From Curtobacterium luteum (GTDB lineage: Bacteria; Actinomycetota; Actinomycetes; Actinomycetales; Microbacteriaceae), in the NCBI RefSeq assembly GCF_014646995.1, contig NZ_BMOI01000016.1, forward strand, positions 1-64,000: DNA of 64,000 nt. The letters are read 5' to 3'. Every line of letters starts with the position of its first letter. Position 1 is the first letter of the stretch. The notes under the pieces were generated by a model, which made no database searches, was not told the DNA's origin, and was given only the letters and a program-made list of their open reading frames with translations. Shown piece by piece: positions 16,727 to 26,347 of the stretch. A program made the position numbers and the translations under genes.

Positions 16727-17608
16727 ATGCTCACCATCGACGGTGTGACGAAGCACTTCGGCGACCGCCGGGTGCTCGACGACGTCGGCTTCGCGGTCGG
16801 CCGCGGACGCCTGACGGGGTTCGTCGGCGGCAACGGGGCCGGCAAGACGACGACCATGCGCATCCTGCTCGGGGTGCTCGACGCCGACGCGGGGACGGTG
16901 TCGGTCGACGGGACCGCGCTCCGGCCGGCCGACCGGAAGCGGTTCGGGTACATGCCGGAGGAGCGCGGGCTGTACCCGAAGATGCGGGTCGCGGAGCAGG
17001 TCACCTACCTGGCCCGCCTGCACGGGGTGGGGAAGCGGGAGGCCGCCGACCGGACCGCAGACCTGCTGGAACGGCTCGGGCTCGGCGAGCACGCGGACGA
17101 CGAGGTCGAGAAGCTCTCCCTCGGCAACCAGCAGCGCGTGCAGGTCGCCGCCGCACTCGCGCACGACCCGGAGGTACTCGTCCTCGACGAGCCGTTCTCC
17201 GGGCTCGACCCGATGGCCGTAGACGTGGTGCTCGGGGTCCTCCGGGAAGCCGCCGCCGACGGGGTCCCGGTGCTGTTCTCGAGCCACCAGCTCGACGTGG
17301 TGGAGCGCCTCTGCGACGACGTCGTCGTGATCGCCGACGGCCGGATCCGTGCGTCCGGTCCGCAGGAGGACCTCCGGAGGCAGGCGGGGCCGCCCGCGTG
17401 GGAACTGCTCGTCGACGGCGACGTCGCCTGGCTCCGGGACGAGCCGGGCGTCACGGTCCGCGACTTCGACGGCGGCTACGCCGTGTTCGAGGCCTCCGAC
17501 GCGGTCGCCCAGTCCGTGCTGCAGCGTGCGGTGTCGTCCGGCACCGTCGGGTCGTTCGCTCCCCGGGTGCCCCGGTTGAGCGAGGTCTTCCGGGAGGTCA
17601 TCCGGTGA
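16727..17608 (+). CDS. ABC transporter ATP-binding protein (NatA-like)
   Basis: This 293-residue ATPase has Walker A GGNGAGKTTT (about residue 36), signature LSLGNQQRVQVAAAL, Walker B VLVLDEPFSG and the switch His in SSHQLDVVERL. The C-terminal 80 residues resemble the tail domain of NatA-type export ATPases. ATG 16727 follows GGGAGGGGACC. It is coupled by a GTGA overlap to the permease, so the two make one exporter. Substrate unknown (Na+ or a drug/peptide by family). Confidence 0.88.
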   Translation: MLTIDGVTKHFGDRRVLDDVGFAVGRGRLTGFVGGNGAGKTTTMRILLGVLDADAGTVSVDGTALRPADRKRFGYMPEERGLYPKMRVAEQVTYLARLHGVGKREAADRTADLLERLGLGEHADDEVEKLSLGNQQRVQVAAALAHDPEVLVLDEPFSGLDPMAVDVVLGVLREAAADGVPVLFSSHQLDVVERLCDDVVVIADGRIRASGPQEDLRRQAGPPAWELLVDGDVAWLRDEPGVTVRDFDGGYAVFEASDAVAQSVLQRAVSSGTVGSFAPRVPRLSEVFREVIR

Positions 17609-18681
17609 CCGGTTCGTTCGTGTCCGCCGTCCGGCTGGTCAGCGCCCGGGAGATCCAGGCGCGGGTCCGGAGCAAGGCGTTCATCGTCTCCGCGCTCGTC
17701 CTCGTCCTGATGGTCGTCGCGTCGATCGTCGTGTCCGGCATCGTCGGCGGTGCGACGGCCGACGACAAGACCCCCGTCGCCGTGGCGGAGGGCGTCTCCC
17801 TGCCGTCGTCCGTGGGACTCGACGTCACGCCGACGGCCACGACCGCGGCCGCCGAACGGCTCGTGCGCGACGGGGAGGTCGACGCCGCGATCGTGCCCTC
17901 CGACGACCCGCTCGGGTTCTCGGTCGTCGGGCTCGACTCGACCCCAACGGCGGTCGTGCAGGCGCTCAGCGTCTCGCCGGAGGTCGAGTTGCTCGACCCG
18001 GATGCGCTGCCCGAAGGCCTCGCGTACACCGTCGCGCTGGCGTTCGGCGTCGTGTTCTTCGCCTCGGCGGTGACGTTCGGGCAGTCGATCGCGCAGAGCG
18101 TGGTGGAGGAGAAGTCCACCCGGGTCGTCGAGATCCTGATGGCGGCGATCCCGGCCCGAGCCCTGCTGGCCGGGAAGGTGCTCGGCAACAGCGTCATGGC
18201 GTTCGCGCAGATCGTCGCGGTGGCGATCGCGGCGACGATCGCGCTCGCCGTGACCGGCCAGGACAACCTGTTCACCCTGCTCGGCCCGAGCATGCTGTGG
18301 TTCGTCGGGTTCTTCGCGGTCGGGTTCGTGCTCATCGCGGCGCTCTTCGCGGCCTCCGCGGTGCTCGTCTCCCGGCAGGAGGACGTCGGCAGCGTCACCA
18401 CCCCGGTGATGATGCTCGTGATGATCCCGTACGTGCTCATCATCGTCGCGTACTCGAACCCGACGGTCCTCGGCGTGATGTCGTACGTGCCGTTCAGCGC
18501 CGCGATCGGCATGCCGATGCGGATCTTCCTCGGGTCGGCCGCCTGGTGGGAGCCCGTGCTGTCGCTCCTGGTGCTCCTCGCGTCCGTGGTCGTGGTCATC
18601 CTCGTCGGCGCGCGGATCTACGAGAACGCGTTGCTGCGGACCGGCAGTCGCGTGAAGCTGGCGGAGGCGATCCGCGGCTGA
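17605..18681 (+). CDS. ABC-2 type permease (NatB-like)
   Basis: This 358-residue permease has one N-terminal membrane segment (VSALVLVLMVVASIVVSGIV), a long extracytoplasmic loop of about 110 residues and five C-terminal segments with the conserved EEKSTRVVEILMAAIPA motif found in NatB/YhaP proteins. The GTG start overlaps the stop of the ATPase gene. It is followed by a strong hairpin at 18691-18754 that ends the operon. Confidence 0.87.
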   Translation: MTGSFVSAVRLVSAREIQARVRSKAFIVSALVLVLMVVASIVVSGIVGGATADDKTPVAVAEGVSLPSSVGLDVTPTATTAAAERLVRDGEVDAAIVPSDDPLGFSVVGLDSTPTAVVQALSVSPEVELLDPDALPEGLAYTVALAFGVVFFASAVTFGQSIAQSVVEEKSTRVVEILMAAIPARALLAGKVLGNSVMAFAQIVAVAIAATIALAVTGQDNLFTLLGPSMLWFVGFFAVGFVLIAALFAASAVLVSRQEDVGSVTTPVMMLVMIPYVLIIVAYSNPTVLGVMSYVPFSAAIGMPMRIFLGSAAWWEPVLSLLVLLASVVVVILVGARIYENALLRTGSRVKLAEAIRG

Positions 18682-18690
18682 CGCCGCGAG

Positions 18691-18754
18691 GGACGGACTG
18701 GAGGCCCGGACCACGTGCGCAGACCTGCTCACGTGATCCGGGCCTCCCGTCCGT
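18691..18754. terminator. GGAGGC-type hairpin with inner inverted repeat
   Basis: The arms GAGGCCCGGA (18701-18710) and TCCGGGCCTC (18737-18746) pair perfectly; flanking GGACGG/CCGTCC extend the stem. An inner inverted repeat, CACGTGCGCAG...CTGCTCACGTG, fills the loop. It lies between the convergent permease and flavin reductase genes and may stop both. Confidence 0.7.
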
Positions 18755-18796
18755 CGACCGGTTCCGGGTCGGTCACGTCGACCGGCCCCCGGTCGG

Positions 18797-19300
18797 TCAC
18801 GCGGTGAGCGTCGCGAACCCTGACCGGTGCCAGACGAGCGGGCTGTGCGCGAAGTCCGACATGAGCCCGAGGACCCGCAGGACGACGATGTCGTGGTCGC
18901 CCGCCGGGTAGGTGTGCTCGACGGAGCACTCCATCCAGATCGGCGCCCCCTGCAGGAACACCGACCCCGTCTCGGAGACCGAGGTGTCCACCCCGACGAA
19001 CCGCACGGACTTGTCCTTCGACGCGAGCTGGCGCGTCACCTGGGCGTGCCCTTCGCCGAGCACCGAGACGCCGATGGTCTCGGCGCCGCGCAGCACGGGC
19101 CAGGTCGAGGACGTGTGCTGCACCGCGAACATCACGAGGGGCGGGTCCTGCGAGACGCCGACCGTGAACGACGACGCGACGAGCACGGTGGGCTCGCCGT
19201 CGACGATCGCGGACAGGGCCGCCACACCGCACGGGAAGCCGGAGAAGGCCTCGCGGAGCGCGGAGAGGTCGGGGGCCTCGGTCGAGTACGGGCTGATCAT
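18797..19300 (-). CDS. Flavin reductase domain protein, RutF-like
   Basis: This 167-residue protein has the flavin-reductase/FMN-binding split-barrel pattern: FPCGVAALSAIVDGEP, ASSFTVGVSQDPPLVMFAVQ, GVSVLGEGH and a C-terminal SPLVWHRSGF. The family includes RutF and HpaC, which supply reduced FMN to partner monooxygenases. It is coupled (ATGA) to an FMN reductase gene and divergent from the island that contains the RutA-type monooxygenase, so it is the likely flavin donor. The site AGGAAGGAACC precedes ATG 19300. RutF-specific orthology was not tested. Confidence 0.82.
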   Translation of the reverse strand: MISPYSTEAPDLSALREAFSGFPCGVAALSAIVDGEPTVLVASSFTVGVSQDPPLVMFAVQHTSSTWPVLRGAETIGVSVLGEGHAQVTRQLASKDKSVRFVGVDTSVSETGSVFLQGAPIWMECSVEHTYPAGDHDIVVLRVLGLMSDFAHSPLVWHRSGFATLTA

Positions 19301-19812
19301 GAGCGGGTTCCTTCCTGGAGGCTCGTGGCCGCACCGAGGACGACGTCGCGCCAGCGCGCGGTCCAGGCATCCGTCGACGCGGGCTCCGAGTAGTGCTTGT
19401 CGTTGAGGTACAGGGCGGGGGCGGGCACGGTCGCGCCGAGTTCGACGAGGACCGGCTTGAGGAAGACCTCGGGGGCGAGCGCGTGCGCTGGTCCGGCGCC
19501 GAGCATGAGCGGGACGGCGACGACCCCGGCGAGACCGTCAGCGGTGGCGAACTGGTCGAGGAACAGCTTGAGCACGCCGGTGTAGGTCGCCTTGTACGTG
19601 GGCGACGCGACCACGACGAGGTCCGAGGCGGCGGTGGTCCGCACGGCCTCGGCCACGCCCTCGTCGCCCCAGCCGAGGAGCCCCGCACCGAGCTCGACGA
19701 CGTCGACGACGTGGTCGGGTGCACGACCGGTGAGGCGCTCGAGGACGACCGTCGCGGCGTCGAGGGTCCGCGAGGCCGGCTTCGGGTTGCCGACGACGAC
19801 GGTGGTGATCAT
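19297..19812 (-). CDS. NADPH-dependent FMN reductase (SsuE/MsuE-like)
   Basis: This 171-residue flavodoxin-fold reductase begins MITTVVVGNPKPASRTLDAA and has the flavin-contact segment VVASPTYKATYTGVLKLFLDQ near residue 70 and the PLMLGAGPAHAL loop. Such enzymes hand FMNH2 to two-component monooxygenases. ATG 19812 opens a two-gene unit with the RutF-like gene, divergent from the importer operon. Having two flavin reductases for one monooxygenase is redundant and may reflect different electron donors or a second partner. Confidence 0.83.
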   Translation of the reverse strand: MITTVVVGNPKPASRTLDAATVVLERLTGRAPDHVVDVVELGAGLLGWGDEGVAEAVRTTAASDLVVVASPTYKATYTGVLKLFLDQFATADGLAGVVAVPLMLGAGPAHALAPEVFLKPVLVELGATVPAPALYLNDKHYSEPASTDAWTARWRDVVLGAATSLQEGTRS

Positions 19813-20436
19813 CCGGTGCGCTCCTGTGCTCGGGGTGGTGTGGTGGCGGTGTCCGCTGCGTGCAGTCCACTCCCGGCGCGTTTCGCCGTCGTGGCGCGTC
19901 GGTGTCGAGTCCGTTACGCCAGGGGCGTCGAGGTCGGTCCGCACGGAACGGCCTGGTCAGGACCCGGTCACCGGCGGTCCACGGCGGCAATGCGCCGGTC
20001 GCCGACCGCCGACTTGTGAGAGACGTGTTCCCGGAATCCGTCCGTCGCGGGTCCGCCGTGTTGCGCCCACCCGCCGCCGCCCCGGAACGGCGCCGATCCG
20101 CACATCGACGCGGGTCCGTGGCGCGGACGGGATCGCCGCGGGCGCGCGGTTCGCGGGTCCGTCCGGGCACCCCGGCACGGTGGCCTAACACCAGCGAAAC
20201 AAATGCCTAACAGGACCGTTACCGCGCAGGCCCCTGCACGCTCGGCCGGGCCGTTACATTCGCATCAGCCCCACCGGAGCGGCCCCGTCCCACCGACGCC
20301 ATCGCCGCCGGTGCAGCAGCACCCTCCCCGTGACCGGTCGTCCCACGCCGTCACGCCCACCCCGCGCCGCGGGGTGTTCGTCGTTCCCGCAGCACCCCCA
20401 CCCGTCCCCGCACCACGTCCTGGAGGTCACCGACCG
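19813..20436. other. 624-base divergent regulatory region of the catabolic island
   Basis: No credible gene is seen. The region separates the flavin reductase pair from the importer operon and should hold both promoters. The most structured part is an AT-richer stretch at 20180-20260 containing two copies of GCCTAACA 22 bases apart, followed by GTTACCG and GTTACATTCGCATC. The rest is GC-rich and featureless to the eye. Confidence 0.55.
20183..20212 (+). promoter_or_regulatory. Direct repeat GCCTAACA, candidate operator
   Basis: GCCTAACA occurs at 20183-20190 and 20205-20212, a 22-base period (two helical turns) in an otherwise repeat-free, locally AT-rich segment upstream of the importer operon. 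The island encodes TetR and GntR regulators that could bind here. No binding evidence exists. Confidence 0.45.
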
Positions 20437-21618
20437 ATGTCGTCCCCCGCACCGACCCGAACACGCTTCGCCCGCCCCGCGATCCTCGCCGCCGCCCTCA
20501 GCGGCGTCCTCGTCCTCTCCGCCTGCTCCGCCACGAGCACCGCGTCCACCGGCTCGAAGGACGACGCGGCCGGCGTGACCCACGCGACCAGGCAGATCAC
20601 CGCCGCGAGCGTCGACCCCGAGTTCACGTTCGAGGGCAAGCCCTTCGACCTGTCGAAGATCGCCGGCAAGACCATCTTCAACATCCCGAACTCGTCCGCC
20701 GTCCCGTTCATCGTCTCCGTCGACGAGGCGGGCGAGGCGCTCGCGGAGCGGTACGGGGCGAAGTGGATCGAGTACACGAACCAGGGCACGCCGACCGAGC
20801 AGTCGGCCGGCATCGACCAGGCGATCAGCCGCAAGGCGGACATCATCGTCCTCGCACAGGGCGTCAACGGCGAACTGATCGTCCCGGCGCTGAAGCGGGC
20901 GAAGGCGGCGGGCATCCCGGTGCTGGTCAGCCACACCTACCAGACCGGGCAGGCGCTCCCGTCGCAGCTCCAGCCGCTCGTCGCCGCCCAGGTCACCGCG
21001 CCGTTCCACGAGGCCGCGAAGCTCAACGCCGACTGGGCCATCAAGGAGACCAAGGGCACGGGTGACGTCCTCATCATCACCTCCTCCGAGGTGCCGCCGT
21101 CGAACGGGATCGTCGAGGCCATGCAGGAGGAGTTCGACCAGTACTGCTCCGGCTGCACGGTGAAGGTCACGAACGTCCCGGTCGCCGACTGGGCGACGAA
21201 GATCTCGTCGACCGTGCAGTCCGCGATCCAGTCCGACCCGAACCTCGACTACGTGCTGCCGATCTACGACTCGATGGCGCTCTTCGTCGAGGCCGGCGTC
21301 ACGGCAGCGGGCAAGACCGGCCAGGTGCACACGTCCTCGTACAACGGTACCCCGGCGGTCATGAAGATCCTGCAGCAGGGGAACGTCATGACGATGGACA
21401 TCGGCGAGAACATGGAGTGGCTCGCCTACGCCACGATCGACCAGGCCGGTCGCGTGCTCACCGACACCCCGATCATCGAGGACGGCGACGAGCAGACGCC
21501 CCTCAAGGTCTTCACGAAGGACAACGTCGACGAGACGGGCACGCCGCCCGAGCCGAGCAAGGGCTACGGCGACGCCTACAAGACCGGGTACGAGAAGATC
21601 TGGGGCCCGGCGAAGTGA
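20437..21618 (+). CDS. ABC importer substrate-binding lipoprotein (CUT2/ribose type)
   Basis: This 393-residue protein has a lipoprotein signal (about residues 8-28, lipobox VLSAC with Cys near 28) and a periplasmic-binding fold of the ribose/autoinducer-2 type (FNIPNSSAVPFIVSVDEAGE; GIDQAISRKADIIVLAQ; DYVLPIYDSMALFVEAGV). It would catch a solute at the outer membrane face and deliver it to the permease. ATG 20437 follows TGGAGGTCACC. It overlaps the ATPase gene by 4 bases. CUT2 proteins mostly bind sugars or nucleosides; the neighbouring ring-opening genes suggest a nucleobase, nucleoside or ureide instead. Confidence 0.87.
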   Translation: MSSPAPTRTRFARPAILAAALSGVLVLSACSATSTASTGSKDDAAGVTHATRQITAASVDPEFTFEGKPFDLSKIAGKTIFNIPNSSAVPFIVSVDEAGEALAERYGAKWIEYTNQGTPTEQSAGIDQAISRKADIIVLAQGVNGELIVPALKRAKAAGIPVLVSHTYQTGQALPSQLQPLVAAQVTAPFHEAAKLNADWAIKETKGTGDVLIITSSEVPPSNGIVEAMQEEFDQYCSGCTVKVTNVPVADWATKISSTVQSAIQSDPNLDYVLPIYDSMALFVEAGVTAAGKTGQVHTSSYNGTPAVMKILQQGNVMTMDIGENMEWLAYATIDQAGRVLTDTPIIEDGDEQTPLKVFTKDNVDETGTPPEPSKGYGDAYKTGYEKIWGPAK

Positions 21619-23243
21619 CCGACACCCGGGAGGCACGCCTCGGCTCCGCAGCGTCCGCTGCGGCCGCCGGGGTCGGTGCGGACACCGCGCCCGTCCTGCG
21701 CATCAGCGGGCTCACCAAGCGCTTCGGCGGACTGACCGCCCTCGACGACGTCGACCTCGAGGTCCGTCCGGGCCAGGTGCACGCGCTGCTCGGCGAGAAC
21801 GGGTCGGGCAAGTCCACCCTCATCAAGGTGCTCTCGGGCACCTACGCCCCGGACCCCGGGGCGACGATCGAGGTCCGCGGCGACCGACTCCCCCTCCCCG
21901 TGCCTCCCGGGCACTTCCGACGCGTCGGCATCAGCTTCGTCCACCAGGACCTCGCCCTCGTGCCGTCGCTCGGCGTGACCGAGAACCTCCGGCTCGCGTC
22001 CGTCGTGGCCGGCCGCGGACCGTTCGTCCGGTGGGGGGCCGAGCACCGCGCCGCCGCCGCCCTGTTCGAGCGGTACGGGGTCGACATCGACCCCCGTGCC
22101 CGGGTCGAAGCGCTCACGGACACGCAGAAGGCGCTCGTCGCCATCCTCCGCGCGGTCTCCGAGCTCGGCGACGAGCGGTCCCTCATCGTCCTCGACGAGC
22201 CGACGGTGTTCCTGCCGCCGGACGACGCCGACCTGCTCTTCCGGGTCGTCAAGGACCTCGTGTCCGACGGTCGGACGTCGGCGCTCCTGGTGTCGCACGA
22301 CATGTCCGAGGTGCTCGAGTACGCGGACCGGGTCACGGTCCTGCGCGCCGGGCGGGTGCAAGCCCACCGCGACACCGCCACCACCACCGCGGACGAACTC
22401 GTGTCGCTCATCGTCGGCCGTGGCGTGGAGGGCCAGACGACCAGGGCCTCGCGCCCGGCCGCGACCGGCGACGCCGTCGTCCGGGTCCGCGACCTCACGG
22501 TCGGCCCGGTCGACGGGCTGTCCTTCGACGTCGCGGACGGCGAGGTCGTCGGCATCACCGGACTCGCCGGGTCCGGCGTCGAGGACGTCCTCCCCGGCCT
22601 CTACGGCGCCCGGACGGCGACCGGCACGCTGACCCTCGACGGCGCGACGACCGACCTGGCCCGCGCCACCCCGGCCGACTCGATCGCGCGGCACGTCGTG
22701 TACGTCCCGGCGGACCGCAAGCGCGAGGGCGGCGCCCTGACGCTCTCGGTCGAGCAGAACGTGACACTGCCGGTGCTCGGACGCCTCCGCGGGCTGCTCG
22801 GGCTCTCCCCGGCCCGCGAGCGGTCGCACGTCGCCGGCCTCGTCCGCGAGTACGACGTGCGGCCCGCCGACCCGGCCGCGCTGTTCGGGACGCTCTCCGG
22901 CGGCAACCAGCAGAAGGCCGTGCTCGCGAAGTGGATGCAGGACGACCCGCGCCTGGTCCTCCTGCAGGAGCCGACGCAGGGCATCGACGTCGGGGCCCGC
23001 GCGGCGATCTTCGCGATGCTCCGGCGCAGCGCGGACCAGGGCGTCTCGATCGTCTGCGCCTCCACCGACCACGACCAGCTCGCCCAGGTCTGCGATCGCG
23101 TGGTGGTCCTCGCCCACGGCCGCGTGCACGACGTGCTCACCGGCGACCGCATCGACCGCGACGTCATCGCGGCCGCGGTCGTCGCCAGCACCGTCGACCC
23201 TCCCACCCCCGTCGACTCCTCCCCCGTCAAGGAGAACGCCTGA
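21615..23243 (+). CDS. ABC importer ATPase, tandem double-domain (RbsA-like)
   Basis: This 542-residue protein carries two ABC domains. The first has Walker A GENGSGKSTLIKV (about residue 65) and Walker B SLIVLDEPTVF; the second is degenerate at Walker A (GLAGSGVEDVLPG) but keeps the signature LSGGNQQKAVLAKWM and LLQEPTQGIDVGAR, as in RbsA/XylG. The N-terminal domain's signature is unusual (LTDTQKALVAILRA in place of LSxGxxQ). The GTG start overlaps the binding-protein stop, and the TGA overlaps the permease ATG. Confidence 0.87.
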   Translation: MTDTREARLGSAASAAAAGVGADTAPVLRISGLTKRFGGLTALDDVDLEVRPGQVHALLGENGSGKSTLIKVLSGTYAPDPGATIEVRGDRLPLPVPPGHFRRVGISFVHQDLALVPSLGVTENLRLASVVAGRGPFVRWGAEHRAAAALFERYGVDIDPRARVEALTDTQKALVAILRAVSELGDERSLIVLDEPTVFLPPDDADLLFRVVKDLVSDGRTSALLVSHDMSEVLEYADRVTVLRAGRVQAHRDTATTTADELVSLIVGRGVEGQTTRASRPAATGDAVVRVRDLTVGPVDGLSFDVADGEVVGITGLAGSGVEDVLPGLYGARTATGTLTLDGATTDLARATPADSIARHVVYVPADRKREGGALTLSVEQNVTLPVLGRLRGLLGLSPARERSHVAGLVREYDVRPADPAALFGTLSGGNQQKAVLAKWMQDDPRLVLLQEPTQGIDVGARAAIFAMLRRSADQGVSIVCASTDHDQLAQVCDRVVVLAHGRVHDVLTGDRIDRDVIAAAVVASTVDPPTPVDSSPVKENA

Positions 23244-24280
23244 TGTCCACCACCGCCGAGCCCGTCCTCGAGACCGGCATCCCCCGCCCCGGCCGCCCGC
23301 GCTTCAGCTGGGGCCACACCGAGCGCTACGCCCTCCTCGGCGCATGGCTCGTCATCGTGATCGCGTTCAGCGTCGTGCTGCCCGACACCTACCCGACGCT
23401 CGGCAACCTGCAGAACATCCTCGGCTCGCAGTCGGTCCTGCTCATCCTGGCGCTCGGCTTCCTGTTCCCGCTGACGGCCGGCGAGTTCGACCTGTCGGGG
23501 GCGTCCACGATGTCGCTGTCGGCGATGACCATCGCGGTCCTCAACGCGCAGGCGGGCGTCCCGCTCGTGCCGGCCATCCTGGTCGGGCTCGTCATCGGCG
23601 TGGTCGTCGGCCTCGTGAACGGTCTGCTCACGGTGGCGTTCCGGATCGACTCGTTCATCGTGACGCTCGGCACGTCGACGTTCATGATCGGCCTGATCCA
23701 GTGGATGAGCGCCTCCTCCTCCGTGACCGGTGTCGACCCGGCCCTCGTGAACGCCACCGTGGGCTGGCGCGGTCTCGCGGGCCTGCCCCTCGCCTTCGTG
23801 TACGGGCTCGTCGCGACCGTCGTCGTGCTGATCGTCCTGAGCGCCACCCCCGTCGGCCGGCGCCTGCTCTTCGTCGGGACCGGCCGCACGGTCGCCGAGC
23901 TGTCCGGCCTGAACGTCCGACGGCTCCGGGTCGGCGCGTTCGTCGGCGCGGGCTTCACGGCCGCGGTCGCCGGGGTCGTCTACGCCGGCACGCTCGGCGG
24001 CGCCGACCCGTCCAGCGGACAGTCGTTCCTGCTCCCCGCGTTCGCCGCCTGCTACCTCGGCGCGACCGCCATCGTCCCCGGACGCTTCAACGCCGTCGGG
24101 ACCTTCATCGCCGTCTACTTCCTGTTCTCCGGCGTCGTCGGACTGCAGATGCTCGGCGCCGACAACTTCGTCCAGCAGCTCTTCTACGGCGGCGCACTCA
24201 TCGTGGCCGTCGCGGTCTCCCAGACGATCCGCCGGCACGCCGTCACGAGCGCCGCGAAGGCCGCCGCCAAGCGGTCCTGA
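23243..24280 (+). CDS. ABC importer permease (RbsC-like)
   Basis: This 345-residue permease has eight to ten membrane segments and the BPD_transp_2 features [16 protein letters not shown] and [18 protein letters not shown], plus [19 protein letters not shown]. It forms the channel with the RbsA-like ATPase. TGATG overlap couples it to the ATPase gene. A single permease, presumably a homodimer, is normal for CUT2 systems. Confidence 0.87.
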   Translation: MSTTAEPVLETGIPRPGRPRFSWGHTERYALLGAWLVIVIAFSVVLPDTYPTLGNLQNILGSQSVLLILALGFLFPLTAGEFDLSGASTMSLSAMTIAVLNAQAGVPLVPAILVGLVIGVVVGLVNGLLTVAFRIDSFIVTLGTSTFMIGLIQWMSASSSVTGVDPALVNATVGWRGLAGLPLAFVYGLVATVVVLIVLSATPVGRRLLFVGTGRTVAELSGLNVRRLRVGAFVGAGFTAAVAGVVYAGTLGGADPSSGQSFLLPAFAACYLGATAIVPGRFNAVGTFIAVYFLFSGVVGLQMLGADNFVQQLFYGGALIVAVAVSQTIRRHAVTSAAKAAAKRS

Positions 24281-24341
24281 CCTCCGGCCCCTCCAGCCCT
24301 CCCCCATGACCACGACCCTCACCACAGAAAGCGAGTCCCCC

Positions 24342-25442
24342 ATGGACATCGGCGTCTTCATCCCGATCGGCAGCAACGGCTGGCTCATCTCCACCGCCTC
24401 GCCGCAGTACAAGCCGTCGTTCGACCTGAACCTCGAGATCGTGCAGAAGGCCGAGTCGTACGGCTTCGACTTCGCGCTCTCGATGATCAAGCTCCGCGGG
24501 TTCGGCGGGCCGAGCGGCTTCTGGGACGAGAACCTGGAGTCCTTCACCCTGATGGCCGGGCTCGCCGCCCGCACGGAGCGCATCCGGCTCTTCGCCACGA
24601 CCGCGGTGTTGACGATCCCGCCCGCGATCGCGGCTCGGATGGCCGCGACCGTCGACTCCATCTCGCACGGCCGGTTCGGACTCAACCTCGTCGCCGGGTG
24701 GCAGAAGGCCGAGTACGACCAGATGGGCCTGTGGCCGGGCGACGAGGTCCACTTCAAGCGCCGCTACGCGTACCAGACCGAGTACATGCAGGTGATGAAG
24801 GAGCTGTGGGAGACCGGTCGCAGCGACTTCCAGGGCGAGTACTTCCAGATGAACGACTGCCGGATGCTGCCGAAGCCGACGTCGCACATCCCGATCGTGT
24901 CCGCCGGGCAGTCGTCCCAGGGCATGGCGTTCGCTGCCGAGTACTCGGACTACAACTTCTCGATGGGCGTCGGCGTGAACACGCCGACCGCCTACGCCGA
25001 GCAGAACCAGGCACTCCTCGAGGCCCGGGCGAAGACCGGCCGCGACGTCGGCTCCTACGTGCTCTTCATGGTCATCGCCGACGAGACCGACGAGGCCGCG
25101 CAGGCGAAGTGGCAGGCGTACAGCGACGGCGTGGACGTCGAGGCGATCGCCTGGATGACCGGGCAGGCGCTCACCGACACCAACGGCGAGGAGGGCAACA
25201 CCGCCAAGCGCATCTCCCTGCCCGAGGGCGCCGTGAACATGAACATGGGCACGCTCGTCGGCTCGTACGAGCACGTCGCGGCGATGCTCGACGAGGCCGC
25301 CGACGTCGAGGGCACGAAGGGCATCATGCTCGTGTTCGACGACTTCCTGCAGGGCATGGACGACTTCGGCAACCGCATCCAGCCGCTCATGCGCACCCGT
25401 GAGGGCGTCGCCTCCGTCGCACCGAGTGCGGTCACCGCATGA
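24342..25442 (+). CDS. rutA: RutA-type flavin-dependent pyrimidine/N-heterocycle monooxygenase
   Basis: This 366-residue luciferase-fold monooxygenase matches RutA along its length, including [20 protein letters not shown] at the start, [50 protein letters not shown] and [20 protein letters not shown]. RutA uses FMNH2 and O2 to open the uracil ring to ureidoacrylate. ATG 24342 follows AGAAAGCGAG and gives the usual RutA length (E. coli about 363); an in-frame ATG at 24306 lacks a ribosome site. The rest of rut (rutB, C, D, E, G) is replaced by other hydrolases, so the substrate may differ. The stop overlaps the nitrilase ATG. Confidence 0.88.
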   Translation: MDIGVFIPIGSNGWLISTASPQYKPSFDLNLEIVQKAESYGFDFALSMIKLRGFGGPSGFWDENLESFTLMAGLAARTERIRLFATTAVLTIPPAIAARMAATVDSISHGRFGLNLVAGWQKAEYDQMGLWPGDEVHFKRRYAYQTEYMQVMKELWETGRSDFQGEYFQMNDCRMLPKPTSHIPIVSAGQSSQGMAFAAEYSDYNFSMGVGVNTPTAYAEQNQALLEARAKTGRDVGSYVLFMVIADETDEAAQAKWQAYSDGVDVEAIAWMTGQALTDTNGEEGNTAKRISLPEGAVNMNMGTLVGSYEHVAAMLDEAADVEGTKGIMLVFDDFLQGMDDFGNRIQPLMRTREGVASVAPSAVTA

Positions 25443-26347
25443 CGACCGGCAGCACCGGGCCCGTCATCGAGGTCTCGATCGTGCAGGCCGGCGAGACGCC
25501 CGCCGACCACGGACTCGCCCTCGACGGACTCCTGGCCCTGTTCGAGCAGGCGGCCGACGGCGCCGACCTCGTCGTCTTCCCCGAGCTCGCGACCACGCCC
25601 TACTTCTGCGGCGTGCGCAACGACGACCGCAAGGCCTGGGCGCAGCCCGTACCCGGCCCCGCCACCGCCCGGTTCGCCGAGGCCGCCCGTCGCCTCGGCA
25701 CCGCGGTCGCGTTCGGCCTCTACGAGGACGGCGGTGACGCGCTCTACAACAGCGCCGTCCTGATCGACGCCGACGGCAGCGTGGTGCACGGCACGGACGT
25801 GCACGGCGAGCGCGTGCCGACCTACCGCAAGACCTCGATCCCGAAGGAGGACCTCTCCGACGTCGACGAGAAGCACTACTTCGCGCCCGGTTCGGGTCCG
25901 GTCGTGTTCGACGCGCTCGGCACCCGGTTCGGGATGCTCATCTGCTACGACCGGAGCTTCCCGGAGTACTGGCTCGCCTCGCGCGCGGCCGGTGCTGAGG
26001 TGATGCTCGTCTTCGTCTCGTCGATGGGCTTCCGGGAGACCCTGTTCACCCAGGAGCTCCAGGTCCGGGCGATGGAGACGCAGGCATGGGTCGTCGCACC
26101 GAACCGCGGCGGACAGGAGACGCTCGACGGCAAGACCGTGAGCTACTTCGGCCGGTCGTCCGTCGTCACCCCGCGGGGCGCGCTCGTCGTCTCGGCTCCC
26201 GCCCACGAGGCCGGCCCGATCGTCCGCGCGACGATCGACGTGTCCGAGGTCGCCGCCGCCCGGACCGACTTCCCGCTCGGCCGCGACCGGCAGCCCGGCG
26301 TCTTCCGGTACCTCGCGGACGCCCACGCCCCGGCGGTGCCGGTGTGA
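25439..26347 (+). CDS. Nitrilase-family carbon-nitrogen hydrolase
   Basis: This 302-residue enzyme has the Glu-Lys-Cys triad of the superfamily: Glu 49 in [12 protein letters not shown], Lys in [10 protein letters not shown] and Cys in [13 protein letters not shown], plus [24 protein letters not shown]. It most resembles N-carbamoyl amino acid/beta-ureidopropionase and N-carbamoylputrescine amidases, which release NH3 and CO2 from ureido acids. That fits a step after ring opening by the RutA-type enzyme. It is coupled by ATGA to rutA and by GTGA to the amidase. Confidence 0.83.
   Translation: MTTGSTGPVIEVSIVQAGETPADHGLALDGLLALFEQAADGADLVVFPELATTPYFCGVRNDDRKAWAQPVPGPATARFAEAARRLGTAVAFGLYEDGGDALYNSAVLIDADGSVVHGTDVHGERVPTYRKTSIPKEDLSDVDEKHYFAPGSGPVVFDALGTRFGMLICYDRSFPEYWLASRAAGAEVMLVFVSSMGFRETLFTQELQVRAMETQAWVVAPNRGGQETLDGKTVSYFGRSSVVTPRGALVVSAPAHEAGPIVRATIDVSEVAAARTDFPLGRDRQPGVFRYLADAHAPAVPV

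Noticed and set aside
15019-17004. 661-codon extended form of the LCP protein
   Set aside because: The extra N-terminus would overlap the divergent ABC ATPase gene; GTG 16521 has a strong ribosome site and the right length.
19860-20210. Coding frames in the 624-base divergent region
   Set aside because: They show no ribosome sites, no recognisable domain and Arg-rich composition; the region fits a promoter.
24306-24341. Longer RutA start at ATG 24306
   Set aside because: It lacks any purine-rich ribosome site, whereas ATG 24342 has AGAAAGCGAG and matches the usual RutA N-terminus.
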